Under the pieces are notes generated by a model. The model made no database searches. It was not told where the DNA came from and saw only the letters and a program-made list of their open reading frames with translations. This document shows, in pieces, positions 17,211 to 26,197 of a DNA stretch of 64,000 nt (the first letter of the stretch is position 1; each line of letters opens with the position of its first letter). Location of the stretch: the NCBI RefSeq assembly GCF_014211975.1, contig NZ_CP060084.1, forward strand, positions 496,001 through 560,000. The letters are read 5' to 3'. This DNA is from Teredinibacter haidensis (lineage in GTDB: Bacteria > Pseudomonadota > Gammaproteobacteria > Pseudomonadales > Cellvibrionaceae). The position numbers were made by a program, and so were the translations under genes.

Positions 17211-17809
17211 GCGACATGCTCCTGATCGCGATCAGTTGCAATAATCTGAGAGGGCTTTGGTAAAGCCCATTTCCAACTATTGAGGCCCGTCTCCACGGGG
17301 AGCATATCAATACAGTCCACAGGGCAGGGCTCTACGCAGAGGTCACAGCCTGTGCATTCGGAGCCGATAATGGTGTGCATTTGCTTGGCCGCGCCTAAAA
17401 TTGCGTCCACAGGACAAGCCTGAATACATTTAGTGCAGCCGATACATTCATCTTCGCGAATGTAGGCAACTTTTTTGACGTCCGACTCTTCGCCGTGTTC
17501 TTCGTCCAGCGCCGGGGCTTCCACATCCAATAAATTGGCGAGAGCGGCTATTGTCGTGTGACCGCCGGGAGGACACTTGTTGATCGCATCACCTTCGACA
17601 ATCGCTTGTGCGTAGGGGCGACAGCCGGGGTAACCGCATTGGCCGCACTGGGTTTGCGGCAATAGTTCGTCAACTTGCTCTACTAGCGGATCGCCTTCGA
17701 CTTTATAGCGAATGGCGGCAAAGCCGAGTACGCCACCAAAAACGGCGGCCATACTGCCGAGGGCAATAAGTGCACCGAGAATCGGGTTTTGGATGAGAAA
17801 TTCGATCAT
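17207..17809 (-). CDS. rnfB: Rnf electron transport complex subunit B
   Basis: A 200-residue iron-sulfur subunit. The start is ATG 17809, four nucleotides after the rnfA stop; an upstream TTG would add seven residues and overlap rnfA. An N-terminal membrane helix spans about residues 10-32. A first cluster motif follows at C55-x2-C58-x4-C63-x15-C79, then two ferredoxin clusters at C122/125/128/132 and C152/155/158/162. RnfB receives electrons from ferredoxin and passes them to the membrane subunits. It is coupled to rnfA and rnfC by very short spacing. Confidence 0.96.
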   Translation of the reverse strand: MIEFLIQNPILGALIALGSMAAVFGGVLGFAAIRYKVEGDPLVEQVDELLPQTQCGQCGYPGCRPYAQAIVEGDAINKCPPGGHTTIAALANLLDVEAPALDEEHGEESDVKKVAYIREDECIGCTKCIQACPVDAILGAAKQMHTIIGSECTGCDLCVEPCPVDCIDMLPVETGLNSWKWALPKPSQIIATDRDQEHVA

Positions 17810-17813
17810 AGTG

Positions 17814-18389
17814 TTATACGAGGCCGGCAAATCCCATAAAGGCCAGCGACATTAAGCCAGCGGTTATCATGCCGATTGCAGCACCTTTAAAGGCTTCAGG
17901 CACATCCGCAACGGCGAGTCTTTCGCGCATGGCCGAAAATAAGACCAGCACAAGGGAAAAACCAACGGCTGCACCAAACCCATAAAAAGTGGATTCAAGG
18001 AAATTGTGGGCTTTGTTGGTGTTTTGCAGGGCGACGCCCAATACGGCGCAGTTGGTTGTAATCAACGGAAGAAAAACACCCAGTACTCGATACAGTAGCG
18101 GGCTGGTTTTTTCGATAAACATTTTGGCAAATTGCACAACGGCCGCAATTACGAGAATAAAAGAGATCGTCTTTAGATAGGTAAGGCCAAGCGGGTCGAG
18201 AATCCAGGTGTGGACCATATAGCTGCACACGGATGCGAGCGTAAGTACAAAGGTGGTGGCTGTACTCATACCGATGGCGGTTTCCAATTTATTGGAAACA
18301 CCCATAAACGGGCACAGGCCCAAAAATTGGACCAGTACAAAATTATTGACCAGTACGGTGCTTAATAAAATGAGCGCGAATTCAGTCAT
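17814..18389 (-). CDS. rnfA: Rnf electron transport complex subunit A
   Basis: A 191-residue integral membrane protein, first gene of the rnf operon. It has six hydrophobic helices and the conserved FVLVQFLGLCPFMGVSNK and FLPLITTNCAVLGVAL segments, whose cysteines lie near the membrane centre and belong to the cluster shared with RnfE. Length is standard. The upstream 474 bp hold the likely operon promoter. Confidence 0.96.
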   Translation of the reverse strand: MTEFALILLSTVLVNNFVLVQFLGLCPFMGVSNKLETAIGMSTATTFVLTLASVCSYMVHTWILDPLGLTYLKTISFILVIAAVVQFAKMFIEKTSPLLYRVLGVFLPLITTNCAVLGVALQNTNKAHNFLESTFYGFGAAVGFSLVLVLFSAMRERLAVADVPEAFKGAAIGMITAGLMSLAFMGFAGLV

Positions 18390-18450
18390 GTTTTTGCGGT
18401 TTCTAGTTTAGCCTTTCTCAGTCGTTTCTATCGTAGCGTGGGCTTTTACC

Positions 18451-18460
18451 TTGTATACAA
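18451..18460. promoter_or_regulatory. Candidate operator palindrome upstream of rnfA
   Basis: TTGTATACAA is a perfect 10-nt palindrome located 61 nt before the rnfA start, where a promoter-proximal operator would lie. It resembles half-sites bound by GntR-family regulators, but such short palindromes also occur by chance. Confidence 0.25.
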
Positions 18461-18536
18461 AAGCGACATATTTTCCCTTTGGAAGGCTTTAATAAAAATT
18501 CCTCCGGTTTGATTTGTCGCTAGCGGGCACATAACA

Positions 18537-18599
18537 GGGGCTACTTCTGAAACCCTCGGCCGCAGGATGCGGAAGTGGAGCCCCCAGGCGAGGGGTTTC
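18537..18599. repeat. Interleaved inverted repeats (possible pseudoknot or regulatory RNA)
   Basis: GGGGCTACTTC (18537-18547) can pair with GAAGTGGAGCCCC (18572-18584). GAAACCCTCG (18549-18558) can pair with CGAGGGGTTTC (18589-18599) with one bulged base. A small hairpin CCGC/GCGG lies between at 18560-18572. Because the two long pairings alternate in order, they cannot nest. They define either two competing folds or a pseudoknot. Confidence 0.4.
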
Positions 18600-18863
18600 G
18601 GCGTGTTTCAGACGTAATTCGGTGTCATATGCTGACCCACACTAAATTTCAGGACTCCTCAAATTGACTATCAGCCAAATTCGACTTGTTCTCGATAACG
18701 CTATAACAACACTATTATCGAATGAATTGAAGTGCTCTTGTGGGTAATACTTTTGCCTTGGGCCGTATGCGATCGGTGCGGGATGGACAATATCAAAAAC
18801 TGTAGATTCCCGTATATGCCAAAAAGAAATTATTTTGGAATATATTTATTCCCAAACAGTGCC

Positions 18864-20891
18864 TTACATCACCCGCATGCCTGGTTCCGCACCTTCGTGC
18901 GGTTCCAGAATAAATAAATCCTTTCCACCCGGTCCCGCCGCTAGAACCATGCCTTCAGATAAACCAAACTTCATCTTTCTAGGCTTTAAATTGGCGACCA
19001 TAATAGTTTTTTTACCAATCAGATCTTCCGGCTGGTAGGCACCTTTAATACCTGCAAAAACATTGCGGGTTTCGCCGCCCAGGTCCAGGGTTAGGCGCAG
19101 TAATTTATTTGCGCCTTCAACATGCTCGGCATTGGCGATTAGGGCAACGCGCAGATCTATTTTTGCAAATTCGTCGAACTCAATTTCATTGGCGACCGGT
19201 TCTTTTGCGAGCCATGTTTTGGGTGATGATTCTGCTGCAGCCTCGGCAACATCTTCTTTACTGGCATCGACCATAGCTTGCACCTTGTCACTCTCAACTC
19301 GTGTCATAAGAGGTTTGAATTTGTTGATTTCGTGATCGCCGAGGAAGCTAACCGGTGTTGACCAGCTTAGTTTAGTGTTTAAAAATAATTCGGCGGCCTC
19401 TGCAGTGGCAGGCAGTACGGGCTTTAGGTAGGTCATAAGAGCTTTAAAGCAGTTGACGCCCATGGTGCAGATATCCAGCACCTTTTGCTCGTTGCCGTCC
19501 TCTTTCGCTAGGCTCCAGGGAGCCTGCTCGGCAATATATTCGTTGGCAGCATCTGCGAGTGCCATAATTTCGCGCATGGCCTTGCTGAACTCTCTGTTTT
19601 CGTAGGCTTCGGCAATTCGGCTATCGGCAGCCTGGAATTTATTCCACAGTTCTTCATTGGCAATACTGCCGGAGAGCTTGCCACCGGCTTTAGCCACAAA
19701 TTTGGCGGTACGGCTGGCAATATTGACAACCTTGCCAACCAGATCGGAATTTACTTTGGAGATAAAATCATCCAGATTTAAATCTAGGTCATCAACAGAA
19801 TTGGTTAATTTGGTGGCGTAGTAGTAACGCAGGTATTCCGGTTTCAAATGCTCAAGGTAGGTGCGGGCATTAATAAAGGTGCCGCGGGACTTGGACATTT
19901 TTTTACCGTCAACGGTTAAAAACCCATGCACACAAACCTTGGTGGGTGTGCGGAAACCTGAGTCGTTGAGCATGGCTGGCCAGAAGAGCGCGTGGAAATT
20001 AATAATGTCCTTACCTATAAAGTGGTAAAGCTCATGCTTGGAATCTTTGGCCCAGTAATCGTCGAAGTTTAAGCCGTCGGTTTTATCGCAGAGGTTTTTA
20101 AAGCTGGCCATGTAGCCGATGGGGGCATCTAGCCATACGTAAAAATATTTGCCGGGGTGACCGGGTATTTCAAAGCCGAAGTAGGGAGCATCGCGGGAAA
20201 TATCCCATTGCTGCAAGCCGCTGTCTAGCCACTCGGCTAGTTTGTTTGCAACTTCATCTTGCAGGTGGCCAGCGCGGGTCCAGTCTTTCAGGAAATCGGT
20301 AAAGTCTGGCAGAGTGAAGAAGTAATGGTCAGAATCTTTGGCGATTGGGGTTGCACCGGAAATAACGGATACCGGGTTAATTAACTCTACGGGAGAGTAA
20401 GTCGCACTACAGTGCTCACAGTTATCGCCGTATTGATCCGGTGTTTTACATTTCGGGCAGGTACCTTTTACATAGCGGTCGGCCAGAAATAGTTGCTTTT
20501 CCGGGTCGTAGGCCTGGGTGACCGTGCGGGTATCGATATGGCCGTTGTCCTGCAATTTTTTGTAAATATGGCTCGACAGCTCTTTGTTTTCTTCCGAATG
20601 GGTGGAATGGTAGTTGTCGAACTCGATCAGGAAGTCATTAAAATCTGCCTCATGTTCGGCCTGGATGTTGGCGATCTGTTGCTCGGGTGTTAGCCCTAGT
20701 TGCTCGGCGCGCAGCATAATGGCAGTGCCGTGGGCATCGTCGGCGCATACATAGATACAGTTGTGACCACGCAGCTTTTGGAATCTCACCCAGATATCGG
20801 TTTGGATAGTTTCTACCATGTGCCCCAAATGGATCGAGCCATTTGCGTATGGAAGGGCACTTGTTACTAGCATTTTGCGTTGTTCTGTCAT
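18864..20891 (-). CDS. metG: Methionyl-tRNA synthetase
   Basis: A 675-residue class Ia synthetase charging tRNA-Met. The start is ATG 20891 (MTEQRKMLVTSALPYANG), preferred over an in-frame start 18 codons upstream. The HIGH motif is HLGH at 21-24. The zinc-binding knuckle has C145-C148-C158-C161, and the KMSKS loop is at 331-335. The C-terminal 100 residues form the EMAP-II/Trbp111-like tRNA-binding dimerisation domain (IDLRVALIANAEHVEGANKL, then NVFAGIKGAYQPEDLIGK). It is divergent from apbC, an arrangement also found in enterobacteria. The metG stop is followed by a long untranslated stretch. Confidence 0.97.
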   Translation of the reverse strand: MTEQRKMLVTSALPYANGSIHLGHMVETIQTDIWVRFQKLRGHNCIYVCADDAHGTAIMLRAEQLGLTPEQQIANIQAEHEADFNDFLIEFDNYHSTHSEENKELSSHIYKKLQDNGHIDTRTVTQAYDPEKQLFLADRYVKGTCPKCKTPDQYGDNCEHCSATYSPVELINPVSVISGATPIAKDSDHYFFTLPDFTDFLKDWTRAGHLQDEVANKLAEWLDSGLQQWDISRDAPYFGFEIPGHPGKYFYVWLDAPIGYMASFKNLCDKTDGLNFDDYWAKDSKHELYHFIGKDIINFHALFWPAMLNDSGFRTPTKVCVHGFLTVDGKKMSKSRGTFINARTYLEHLKPEYLRYYYATKLTNSVDDLDLNLDDFISKVNSDLVGKVVNIASRTAKFVAKAGGKLSGSIANEELWNKFQAADSRIAEAYENREFSKAMREIMALADAANEYIAEQAPWSLAKEDGNEQKVLDICTMGVNCFKALMTYLKPVLPATAEAAELFLNTKLSWSTPVSFLGDHEINKFKPLMTRVESDKVQAMVDASKEDVAEAAAESSPKTWLAKEPVANEIEFDEFAKIDLRVALIANAEHVEGANKLLRLTLDLGGETRNVFAGIKGAYQPEDLIGKKTIMVANLKPRKMKFGLSEGMVLAAGPGGKDLFILEPHEGAEPGMRVM

Positions 20892-21085
20892 GGTCACTTG
20901 ATCGTTTCTACAGCTAAAGTATGGGTGCCCGCGGGTGGCGGGCATTTCGGGCGCGCAACTATACCACTAAATACTTGATTTTTCCGCATCATGGGCTCCT
21001 GAATACAGCCAAATTGAATCGTGGGGTTGAGAGTGGTAATTTGCTTACCTTCTGCGCGCCCCAACAAATTTTTCACGGAGTTTTT

Positions 21086-22174
21086 ATGAGTAGTGACCTA
21101 ATGCAGCAGGTAGATTCAGCTTTAACGGCGGTGGTTTTACCAGAGATCGGTGGGCAAAGCCTGCGCGCAATTTGCGAGCTGTCGGCGCACGAAAATGGTG
21201 TGCGTATATTGGTTAATCAGGGCGTGCACGATGACGAGCTGACCCGGCGCATCCAGTCGGATATTGCGCGGGCATTGTCGCCGTTGGATCAGGAGCGGGT
21301 AGAGGTGGGCTTCAACATCGCCGTGCTGCCAGCAAAATCCTTACAGGCGGCGAATGTCAGCAGTGTTCCCGGAGTGAAGAATATTGTTGCCGTGGCATCG
21401 GGTAAGGGTGGCGTGGGTAAATCGACGACAACGGTAAATATAGCGCTGGCGCTGGCGCTGGCGGGAGCGAAGGTGGGCGTGCTGGATGCTGATATCTATG
21501 GCCCCAGCCAGCCACAGATGCTGGGCGTAGCTGATAAACGTCCTGAAATGCACGGCCCCAACATGATTGAGCCTATTGATGCCCTGGGTTTGAAAATGAT
21601 ATCCATGGGCAATCTGGTCACCGATAAAACGCCGATGGTATGGCGGGGGCCAATGGTGAGTGGTGCTTTACAGCAGTTGTTACAAAGCACTCACTGGGAC
21701 GACATTGACTATCTTGTAATCGATATGCCGCCGGGAACGGGTGATATCCAGTTGACCTTATCTCAAGCTGTACCGGTTTCTGGCTCTGTGATTGTGACCA
21801 CGCCCCAGGACATTGCGCTGCTGGACGCTCGCAAAGGTATTGAAATGTTTACCAAGGTGAATATTCCGGTATTCGGTATTGTGGAGAATATGTCGACCCA
21901 TATTTGCTCCAATTGTGGTCATGCCGAGGCCATCTTTGGTGAGGCTGGCGGTGAGGCTCTGGCAGATGAGTATGGTGTAAGTGTCCTTGGTCGTTTACCG
22001 CTGACACTTGCCATTCGTGAGCAAACCGATGCGGGTACACCACCTGTGGTTGCCGATCCTGATTCTGCCGTCAGCAAGGAATACCGTAGTATTGCCAGCC
22101 ATGTGGCTCTGGCCTTATGGCAGCAGTCATTGGCGGGAAATGCTGGCCCGGAGATTTCTTTTTCCGACGATTAA
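21086..22174 (+). CDS. apbC: Iron-sulfur cluster carrier ATPase ApbC (Mrp/NBP35 family)
   Basis: A 362-residue cytoplasmic scaffold or carrier that delivers Fe-S clusters to client enzymes. The start is ATG 21086 with CACGGAG upstream; an open frame continues further upstream without family similarity. An N-terminal DUF59/MIP18-like domain (about 7-85) precedes the deviant P-loop GKGGVGKST (106-114). The bridging cluster CxxC is C274-C277 (THICSNCGH). The divergent 194-bp gap with metG contains both promoters. dcd follows 69 nt downstream. Confidence 0.95.
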   Translation: MSSDLMQQVDSALTAVVLPEIGGQSLRAICELSAHENGVRILVNQGVHDDELTRRIQSDIARALSPLDQERVEVGFNIAVLPAKSLQAANVSSVPGVKNIVAVASGKGGVGKSTTTVNIALALALAGAKVGVLDADIYGPSQPQMLGVADKRPEMHGPNMIEPIDALGLKMISMGNLVTDKTPMVWRGPMVSGALQQLLQSTHWDDIDYLVIDMPPGTGDIQLTLSQAVPVSGSVIVTTPQDIALLDARKGIEMFTKVNIPVFGIVENMSTHICSNCGHAEAIFGEAGGEALADEYGVSVLGRLPLTLAIREQTDAGTPPVVADPDSAVSKEYRSIASHVALALWQQSLAGNAGPEISFSDD

Positions 22175-22243
22175 CTTGCAGCGCCATGCGGCCGACACTA
22201 TTATCCCGCATTCAAATTGAATAGCTGAAAAGAGAGAACTTCA

Positions 22244-22813
22244 ATGAGCATCAAATCCGACCACTGGATTCGCCGTATGGCAGAGCAGCAGGGCATGATC
22301 GAACCCTTCGAGCCAGGCCAGGTTCGTTACGATAGCAACGACCAGCGGTTGATTTCCTATGGTACGTCCAGTTACGGCTATGATGTGCGTTGTTCCGATG
22401 AATTCAAAATCTTTACCAATGTGCACAGTGCGGTGGTTGACCCCAAAAATTTCGATGACAATAGTTTTGTCGATATCAAAAGCGACGTGTGCATCATTCC
22501 TCCCAATTCTTTTGCTTTGGCTCGCACGGTGGAATTTTTCCGTATACCGCGTTCAGTGCTGACGGTGTGCTTGGGTAAATCGACCTACGCCCGTTGCGGT
22601 ATTATTGTTAATGTCACTCCGCTTGAGCCGGAGTGGGAGGGGCATGTGACGCTTGAATTTTCCAACACCACACCGCTGCCGGCCAAAATTTACGCGAATG
22701 AGGGTGTGGCCCAGATGCTGTTTTTTGAGAGTGATGAGGTGTGTGATACGTCCTATAAAGATCGAGGCGGGAAGTATCAAGGGCAGACAGGGGTAACGCT
22801 GCCGAAGGCCTGA
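22244..22813 (+). CDS. dcd: dCTP deaminase
   Basis: A 189-residue homotrimeric enzyme that deaminates dCTP to dUTP for thymidylate synthesis. Family segments seen are GTSSYGYDVRCSDEFKIF, the phosphate and base-binding SKSTYARCGIIVNVTPLEPEWEGHVTLEFSNTTPLPAKIYANEG with its catalytic glutamate, and the C-terminal YKDRGGKYQGQTGVTLPKA lid. Length matches the Escherichia coli enzyme. The start is ATG 22244 behind GAGAGAA. Confidence 0.97.
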   Translation: MSIKSDHWIRRMAEQQGMIEPFEPGQVRYDSNDQRLISYGTSSYGYDVRCSDEFKIFTNVHSAVVDPKNFDDNSFVDIKSDVCIIPPNSFALARTVEFFRIPRSVLTVCLGKSTYARCGIIVNVTPLEPEWEGHVTLEFSNTTPLPAKIYANEGVAQMLFFESDEVCDTSYKDRGGKYQGQTGVTLPKA

Positions 22814-22854
22814 TCCTTTTGGGCCTGTCTTCTCTCGGGCCAGCTAGCAAGGTT

Positions 22855-22877
22855 AAAAAAAGGGGGCTACGCCCCCC
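22855..22877 (-). terminator. Rho-independent terminator of the carbonic anhydrase gene
   Basis: A GC-rich stem GGGGGC/GCCCCC (22862-22867 and 22871-22876) with loop TAC. Read on the minus strand it lies directly after the can stop codon and is followed by a run of seven T residues (A-run at 22855-22861 on the plus strand). It may also slow transcription from dcd. Confidence 0.8.
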
Positions 22878-22882
22878 TTCTG

Positions 22883-23521
22883 TTACGGCTGCCCCGATAC
22901 CCTGTAGTGCTCTGGTATCTGCTCAATACTGTTGAATGTCTCCGTAATCTGTTTCAGCAGGCCATCCTGAACGCCGTAAATCCATCCATGTATAGCCAGA
23001 GATTGGCCTTTTGCCCAGGCGTTTTGTATTGCTGGAATATGGCAAACGTTCGCGACCTGCTGCTGCACATTTAATTCGCACAGCATATCTACGCGAGCTT
23101 TCTCATCGGTAACGGCTTCAAGTTTTGCTTGGTTGTTATGGTACACGTCGCGGATATTGCGTATCCACTGGTCGACCAGTCCAAATTGTTGGTTTTGCAT
23201 AGCCGCATGTACACCACCGCAGCCGTAGTGGCCGCAAACAATGATATGTTTAATCTTCAGTACCTGAACGGCGTAATAAATAACACACAAACAATTTAGA
23301 TCGGTGTGCACCACACAGTTGGCAATATTACGGTGAACGAAGAGTTCTCCAGGTAGCAGGCCAACAATTTCGTTGGCGGGGACGCGGCTGTCGGCGCAAC
23401 CAATCCACAAATATTCTGGATTTTGCTGTTTGGATAGTTTTTCAAAAAACTCAGGGTCTTCCGCTTTTATTGCGTTTGCCCACTGCTGGTTATTCTGGAA
23501 AAGGTTTTCGAGATCATTCAT
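22883..23521 (-). CDS. can: Beta-class carbonic anhydrase
   Basis: A 212-residue zinc enzyme interconverting CO2 and bicarbonate. Zinc ligands C42, H98 and C101 and the D44/R46 dyad (CADSR) have the same numbers as in Escherichia coli Can. The segments LPGELFVHRNIAN and ELNVQQQVANV agree. The start is ATG 23521, which aligns with the family N-terminus; an in-frame ATG four codons upstream is possible. It is divergent from sbcB with a 53-nt gap. Confidence 0.96.
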   Translation of the reverse strand: MNDLENLFQNNQQWANAIKAEDPEFFEKLSKQQNPEYLWIGCADSRVPANEIVGLLPGELFVHRNIANCVVHTDLNCLCVIYYAVQVLKIKHIIVCGHYGCGGVHAAMQNQQFGLVDQWIRNIRDVYHNNQAKLEAVTDEKARVDMLCELNVQQQVANVCHIPAIQNAWAKGQSLAIHGWIYGVQDGLLKQITETFNSIEQIPEHYRVSGQP

Positions 23522-23574
23522 AGTGCAGCTCATACGTAAAATCAGCGGCGATTATAACCAATTTGGAGAGGGTG

Positions 23575-24984
23575 ATGAACAGCTTTTACTGGCACGATTA
23601 TGAAACTTGGGGTGCAAATCCGGCGGTGGATCGTCCCAGCCAGTTTGCGGGTGTTCGAACCGATGAAAACCTGAATATTATCAGCGATCCGTTGGTGCTC
23701 TATTGTAAGCCTCCGGAGGATATTTGGCCGCAGCCGCAAGCCTGCATGGTGACGGGAATTACGCCACAAAGAGCTCAGGAAGAGGGGTTTACTGAAAGTG
23801 AATTTATAAGAAAAATTCACCGGGAATTGTCCCAACCAGGTACCTGTAGCGTGGGCTATAACTCCCTGCGTTTCGATGATGAGGTTACGCGCTACACGCT
23901 TTTCCGTAATTTTTACGACCCCTACGAGCGTGAGTGGCGCAACGGGAATTCCCGTTGGGATATTATTGATATGGTGCGTTTGACATACGCGTTGCGCCCC
24001 CAAGGCATCGAATGGCCTACCGTGGAGGGTAAGCCCAGTTTTAAGCTGGAAAACCTGACGCAAGCCAATGGTATTTTGCATCAGTCAGCTCACGATGCGT
24101 ATTCCGATGTGGAGGCGACCATTGCGCTGGCCAAGCTGATACGTAAAGCCCAGCCGGATTTATACCGCTATGTCCTGGCCAATAAAGCCAAACAAAAAGT
24201 GGCGTCAATGCTTGATGTCGGCAGTAAAAAACCGTTGTTGCATATCTCTTCTCGCTTCTCTTCGGAGCACGGTTGTGCCGCTTTAATTGTGCCTCTGGCT
24301 ATGCACCCGAGCAATAAAAATGCCGTGGTTGTTTATGATTTGTCGGTAGATCCCACACCGCTAATAACGCTGGATGTGGAGACCATTCGCCACCGGGTGT
24401 TTACTGCTACCGCGGATTTGCCGGTAGGTGTAGAGCGTATTCCCCTAAAACTCGTGCATTTGAACCGCTGTCCGGTATTGGCCACGCCCAAATTACTGGA
24501 TGAAAAGGCGGCGGTGAGATTGACGATCGATAAAGCCCTGTGCGAGCAACATTGGCAACAGCTTCGCTTGTGTGACTTGTCGCCAAAGCTAAACGAACTC
24601 TACTCGACTGAAAATTTTGCTCCGCGAACGGATCCGGAGCAGCAGTTGTACAACGGCTTTCTTAATGATGAAGATAAAAAGCGCTGTGCTCAGTTGCGCA
24701 AAGCAAGTGCTGGACAATTGTCCGAGACCAATTTTGTTTTTAATGATGCCCGTTTAAACGCGATGGTGTTGCGCTACAAAGCACGTAACTTTCCTGAGTC
24801 ATTAAATTCGCAGGAGCAGTTAGAGTGGCGGGAGCATAAGCTGCAGAGGTTAGAAGGCGGCGGAGATGCTTGCTTGTCATATAGTGAATATCAAGCTGCC
24901 ATTGTCGAGTTGCAGAAAGACGCGCCCACAGAGCGCTTACCCGTGTTAGCGGCGCTCCAATCCTGGGGGGAGGAGAGGGCTTAG
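23575..24984 (+). CDS. sbcB: Exodeoxyribonuclease I
   Basis: A 469-residue 3'-5' single-strand DNA exonuclease acting in mismatch repair and recombination. The DEDDh nuclease domain begins with D8-x-E10 (WHDYETWG), continues with CSVGYNSLRFDDEVTRYTLFRNFYDPYEREW, and has the catalytic histidine and aspartate in SAHDAYSDVEAT. The C-terminal SH3-like and helical exonuclease domains follow to full length. The start is ATG 23575 with GGAGAGG upstream, rather than TTG 23563. The stop overlaps the stop of the convergent DUF2971 gene by 4 nt. Confidence 0.95.
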   Translation: MNSFYWHDYETWGANPAVDRPSQFAGVRTDENLNIISDPLVLYCKPPEDIWPQPQACMVTGITPQRAQEEGFTESEFIRKIHRELSQPGTCSVGYNSLRFDDEVTRYTLFRNFYDPYEREWRNGNSRWDIIDMVRLTYALRPQGIEWPTVEGKPSFKLENLTQANGILHQSAHDAYSDVEATIALAKLIRKAQPDLYRYVLANKAKQKVASMLDVGSKKPLLHISSRFSSEHGCAALIVPLAMHPSNKNAVVVYDLSVDPTPLITLDVETIRHRVFTATADLPVGVERIPLKLVHLNRCPVLATPKLLDEKAAVRLTIDKALCEQHWQQLRLCDLSPKLNELYSTENFAPRTDPEQQLYNGFLNDEDKKRCAQLRKASAGQLSETNFVFNDARLNAMVLRYKARNFPESLNSQEQLEWREHKLQRLEGGGDACLSYSEYQAAIVELQKDAPTERLPVLAALQSWGEERA

Positions 24985-25871
24985 GCTTTTTGAACTTCTA
25001 GCTCGTATTTGCCCGCGGCCAAGTTGGTTTGATAGCTGCGCGCCACGCCGAGGTGTTCTTTCATTAGCGCGATAATTGATTTTTTATCGGCTTCGCTGGT
25101 TTCGATACCAAAGCAGGCGGCCGACAGCTCGGTTGGGTCGAAGGGAACGTCATCAACCCAATTCATTGGGTTCTCTCCAGTGTCTGAATGACTGGTTTTG
25201 CGGAAGCAGCGCCACTCCTGCTCCTGCTTTCTATGGGGGGCTTTCAGCGAAAAGAGCGATTCAAAAACGAAGTTCTGGTTTTGTGGGATATTAAAGAGAA
25301 TCGCATCCACCTGATCGCGCAGTTTAATCAGTTCCGGGCGGTTATTGCTGTACTCTACTTGTCGTGGTTGACGAGTACTAGATTGCTCTGTGCAGTCGAA
25401 GCGTAAGCATACGCCCCTATGTCCATCAGCGAATAGATCCCATGCGGTCATATTGTCCGGCCGGCTGCTAAAGCTGCAGATGCGAATCTTACGGTTGTAA
25501 TCCATCCACTGTCTGTGAAATTCCTCAATAACCAGCATACGCTGGTCTACCATTTTTGATAGTAGCTCGCGAAGTACGCCTTCGGCCTCTTCGGGCGCAG
25601 CAAATCGCTCATCTTCACGCCAGCGGCGAATAGCGTTAATTAAGGGGGTATCGCCATTGGGGGTGCTGGAGGCGAAAACCATGGAAGCTGCCAGCTTTAT
25701 AGTGGCTTGCAGCAGTGATTCCGTTTCCAGGTTGAAGTGTGTTGTGTGATTGAGCTCTAAGGGGTCTGCAAAGACGATTGGAGCGCTCCAGCGCAGGCTG
25801 AGCCCGGTAATAATTTGCTTTGCGGTTTCGATAGAGCAGTATTTGAAGAGCTTTTCCGTACGACTTGCCAC
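24981..25871 (-). CDS. DUF2971-family protein
   Basis: A 296-residue protein of unknown function. The N-terminus KLFKYCSIETAKQIITGLSL followed by an F-A-D-P-L-E-L-N segment, and the central SFSSRPDNMTAWDLFADGHRGVCLRFD, are typical of DUF2971. Its members occur scattered in bacterial genomes, often singly and sometimes in defence or mobile contexts; none is characterised that I can name. The start is GTG 25871 with AGGGG 9 nt upstream; a TTG at 25889 would add six residues. No partner gene or mobile element lies next to it. No signal peptide or membrane segment is present. Confidence 0.68.
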   Translation of the reverse strand: MASRTEKLFKYCSIETAKQIITGLSLRWSAPIVFADPLELNHTTHFNLETESLLQATIKLAASMVFASSTPNGDTPLINAIRRWREDERFAAPEEAEGVLRELLSKMVDQRMLVIEEFHRQWMDYNRKIRICSFSSRPDNMTAWDLFADGHRGVCLRFDCTEQSSTRQPRQVEYSNNRPELIKLRDQVDAILFNIPQNQNFVFESLFSLKAPHRKQEQEWRCFRKTSHSDTGENPMNWVDDVPFDPTELSAACFGIETSEADKKSIIALMKEHLGVARSYQTNLAAGKYELEVQKA

Positions 25872-26197
25872 TATTGGATCCCCTAACAAAGTTGGCCTTT
25901 GATTGAGTCTGCTGTTTATAACTGATACCGGAAGCTTAGCTGGTTTTTAGACGTTTTGTGGCTTACGAAATACCGGATCAAATTCAGGCATACTCAGAGC
26001 GATTCTAAAAGCGTTGATTGGCAAGGCGGACGTTGCCGTTAATGGTCGTCGCCCATAGCAATAACTATTTACTTGAATCTAAATGGCCTTCTTTTGCGTC
26101 AAATAGCTTTTCTTGATTTTTATCGCTTGGGCTGGGTTTCGCTCGGCAGTAGAATAGCCGCCAATATCAAATCCCACCATCTAAGAGGTCGCCTACA
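25872..26197. other. Intergenic region with candidate pyrB promoter
   Basis: 326 bp between the divergent DUF2971 and pyrB genes. A -10-like TAGAAT (26150-26155) stands 17 bp from a weak -35-like TTGGGC (26127-26132), giving a 5' leader of about 35 nt to the GTG start. I see no pyrimidine attenuator with a T-run. Confidence 0.35.

Larger units (their letters stand above)
18390..18863. other. Intergenic region between metG and rnfA with nested inverted repeats
   Basis: 474 bp without a supported gene. Transcription from metG (minus) ends here and rnf transcription (minus) must begin here. Contents include a 10-nt perfect palindrome TTGTATACAA at 18451-18460, GntR-operator-like and 60-70 bp upstream of rnfA, and the interleaved inverted repeats at 18537-18599 (listed separately). 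No T-run terminator for metG was found near its stop. Confidence 0.55.
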
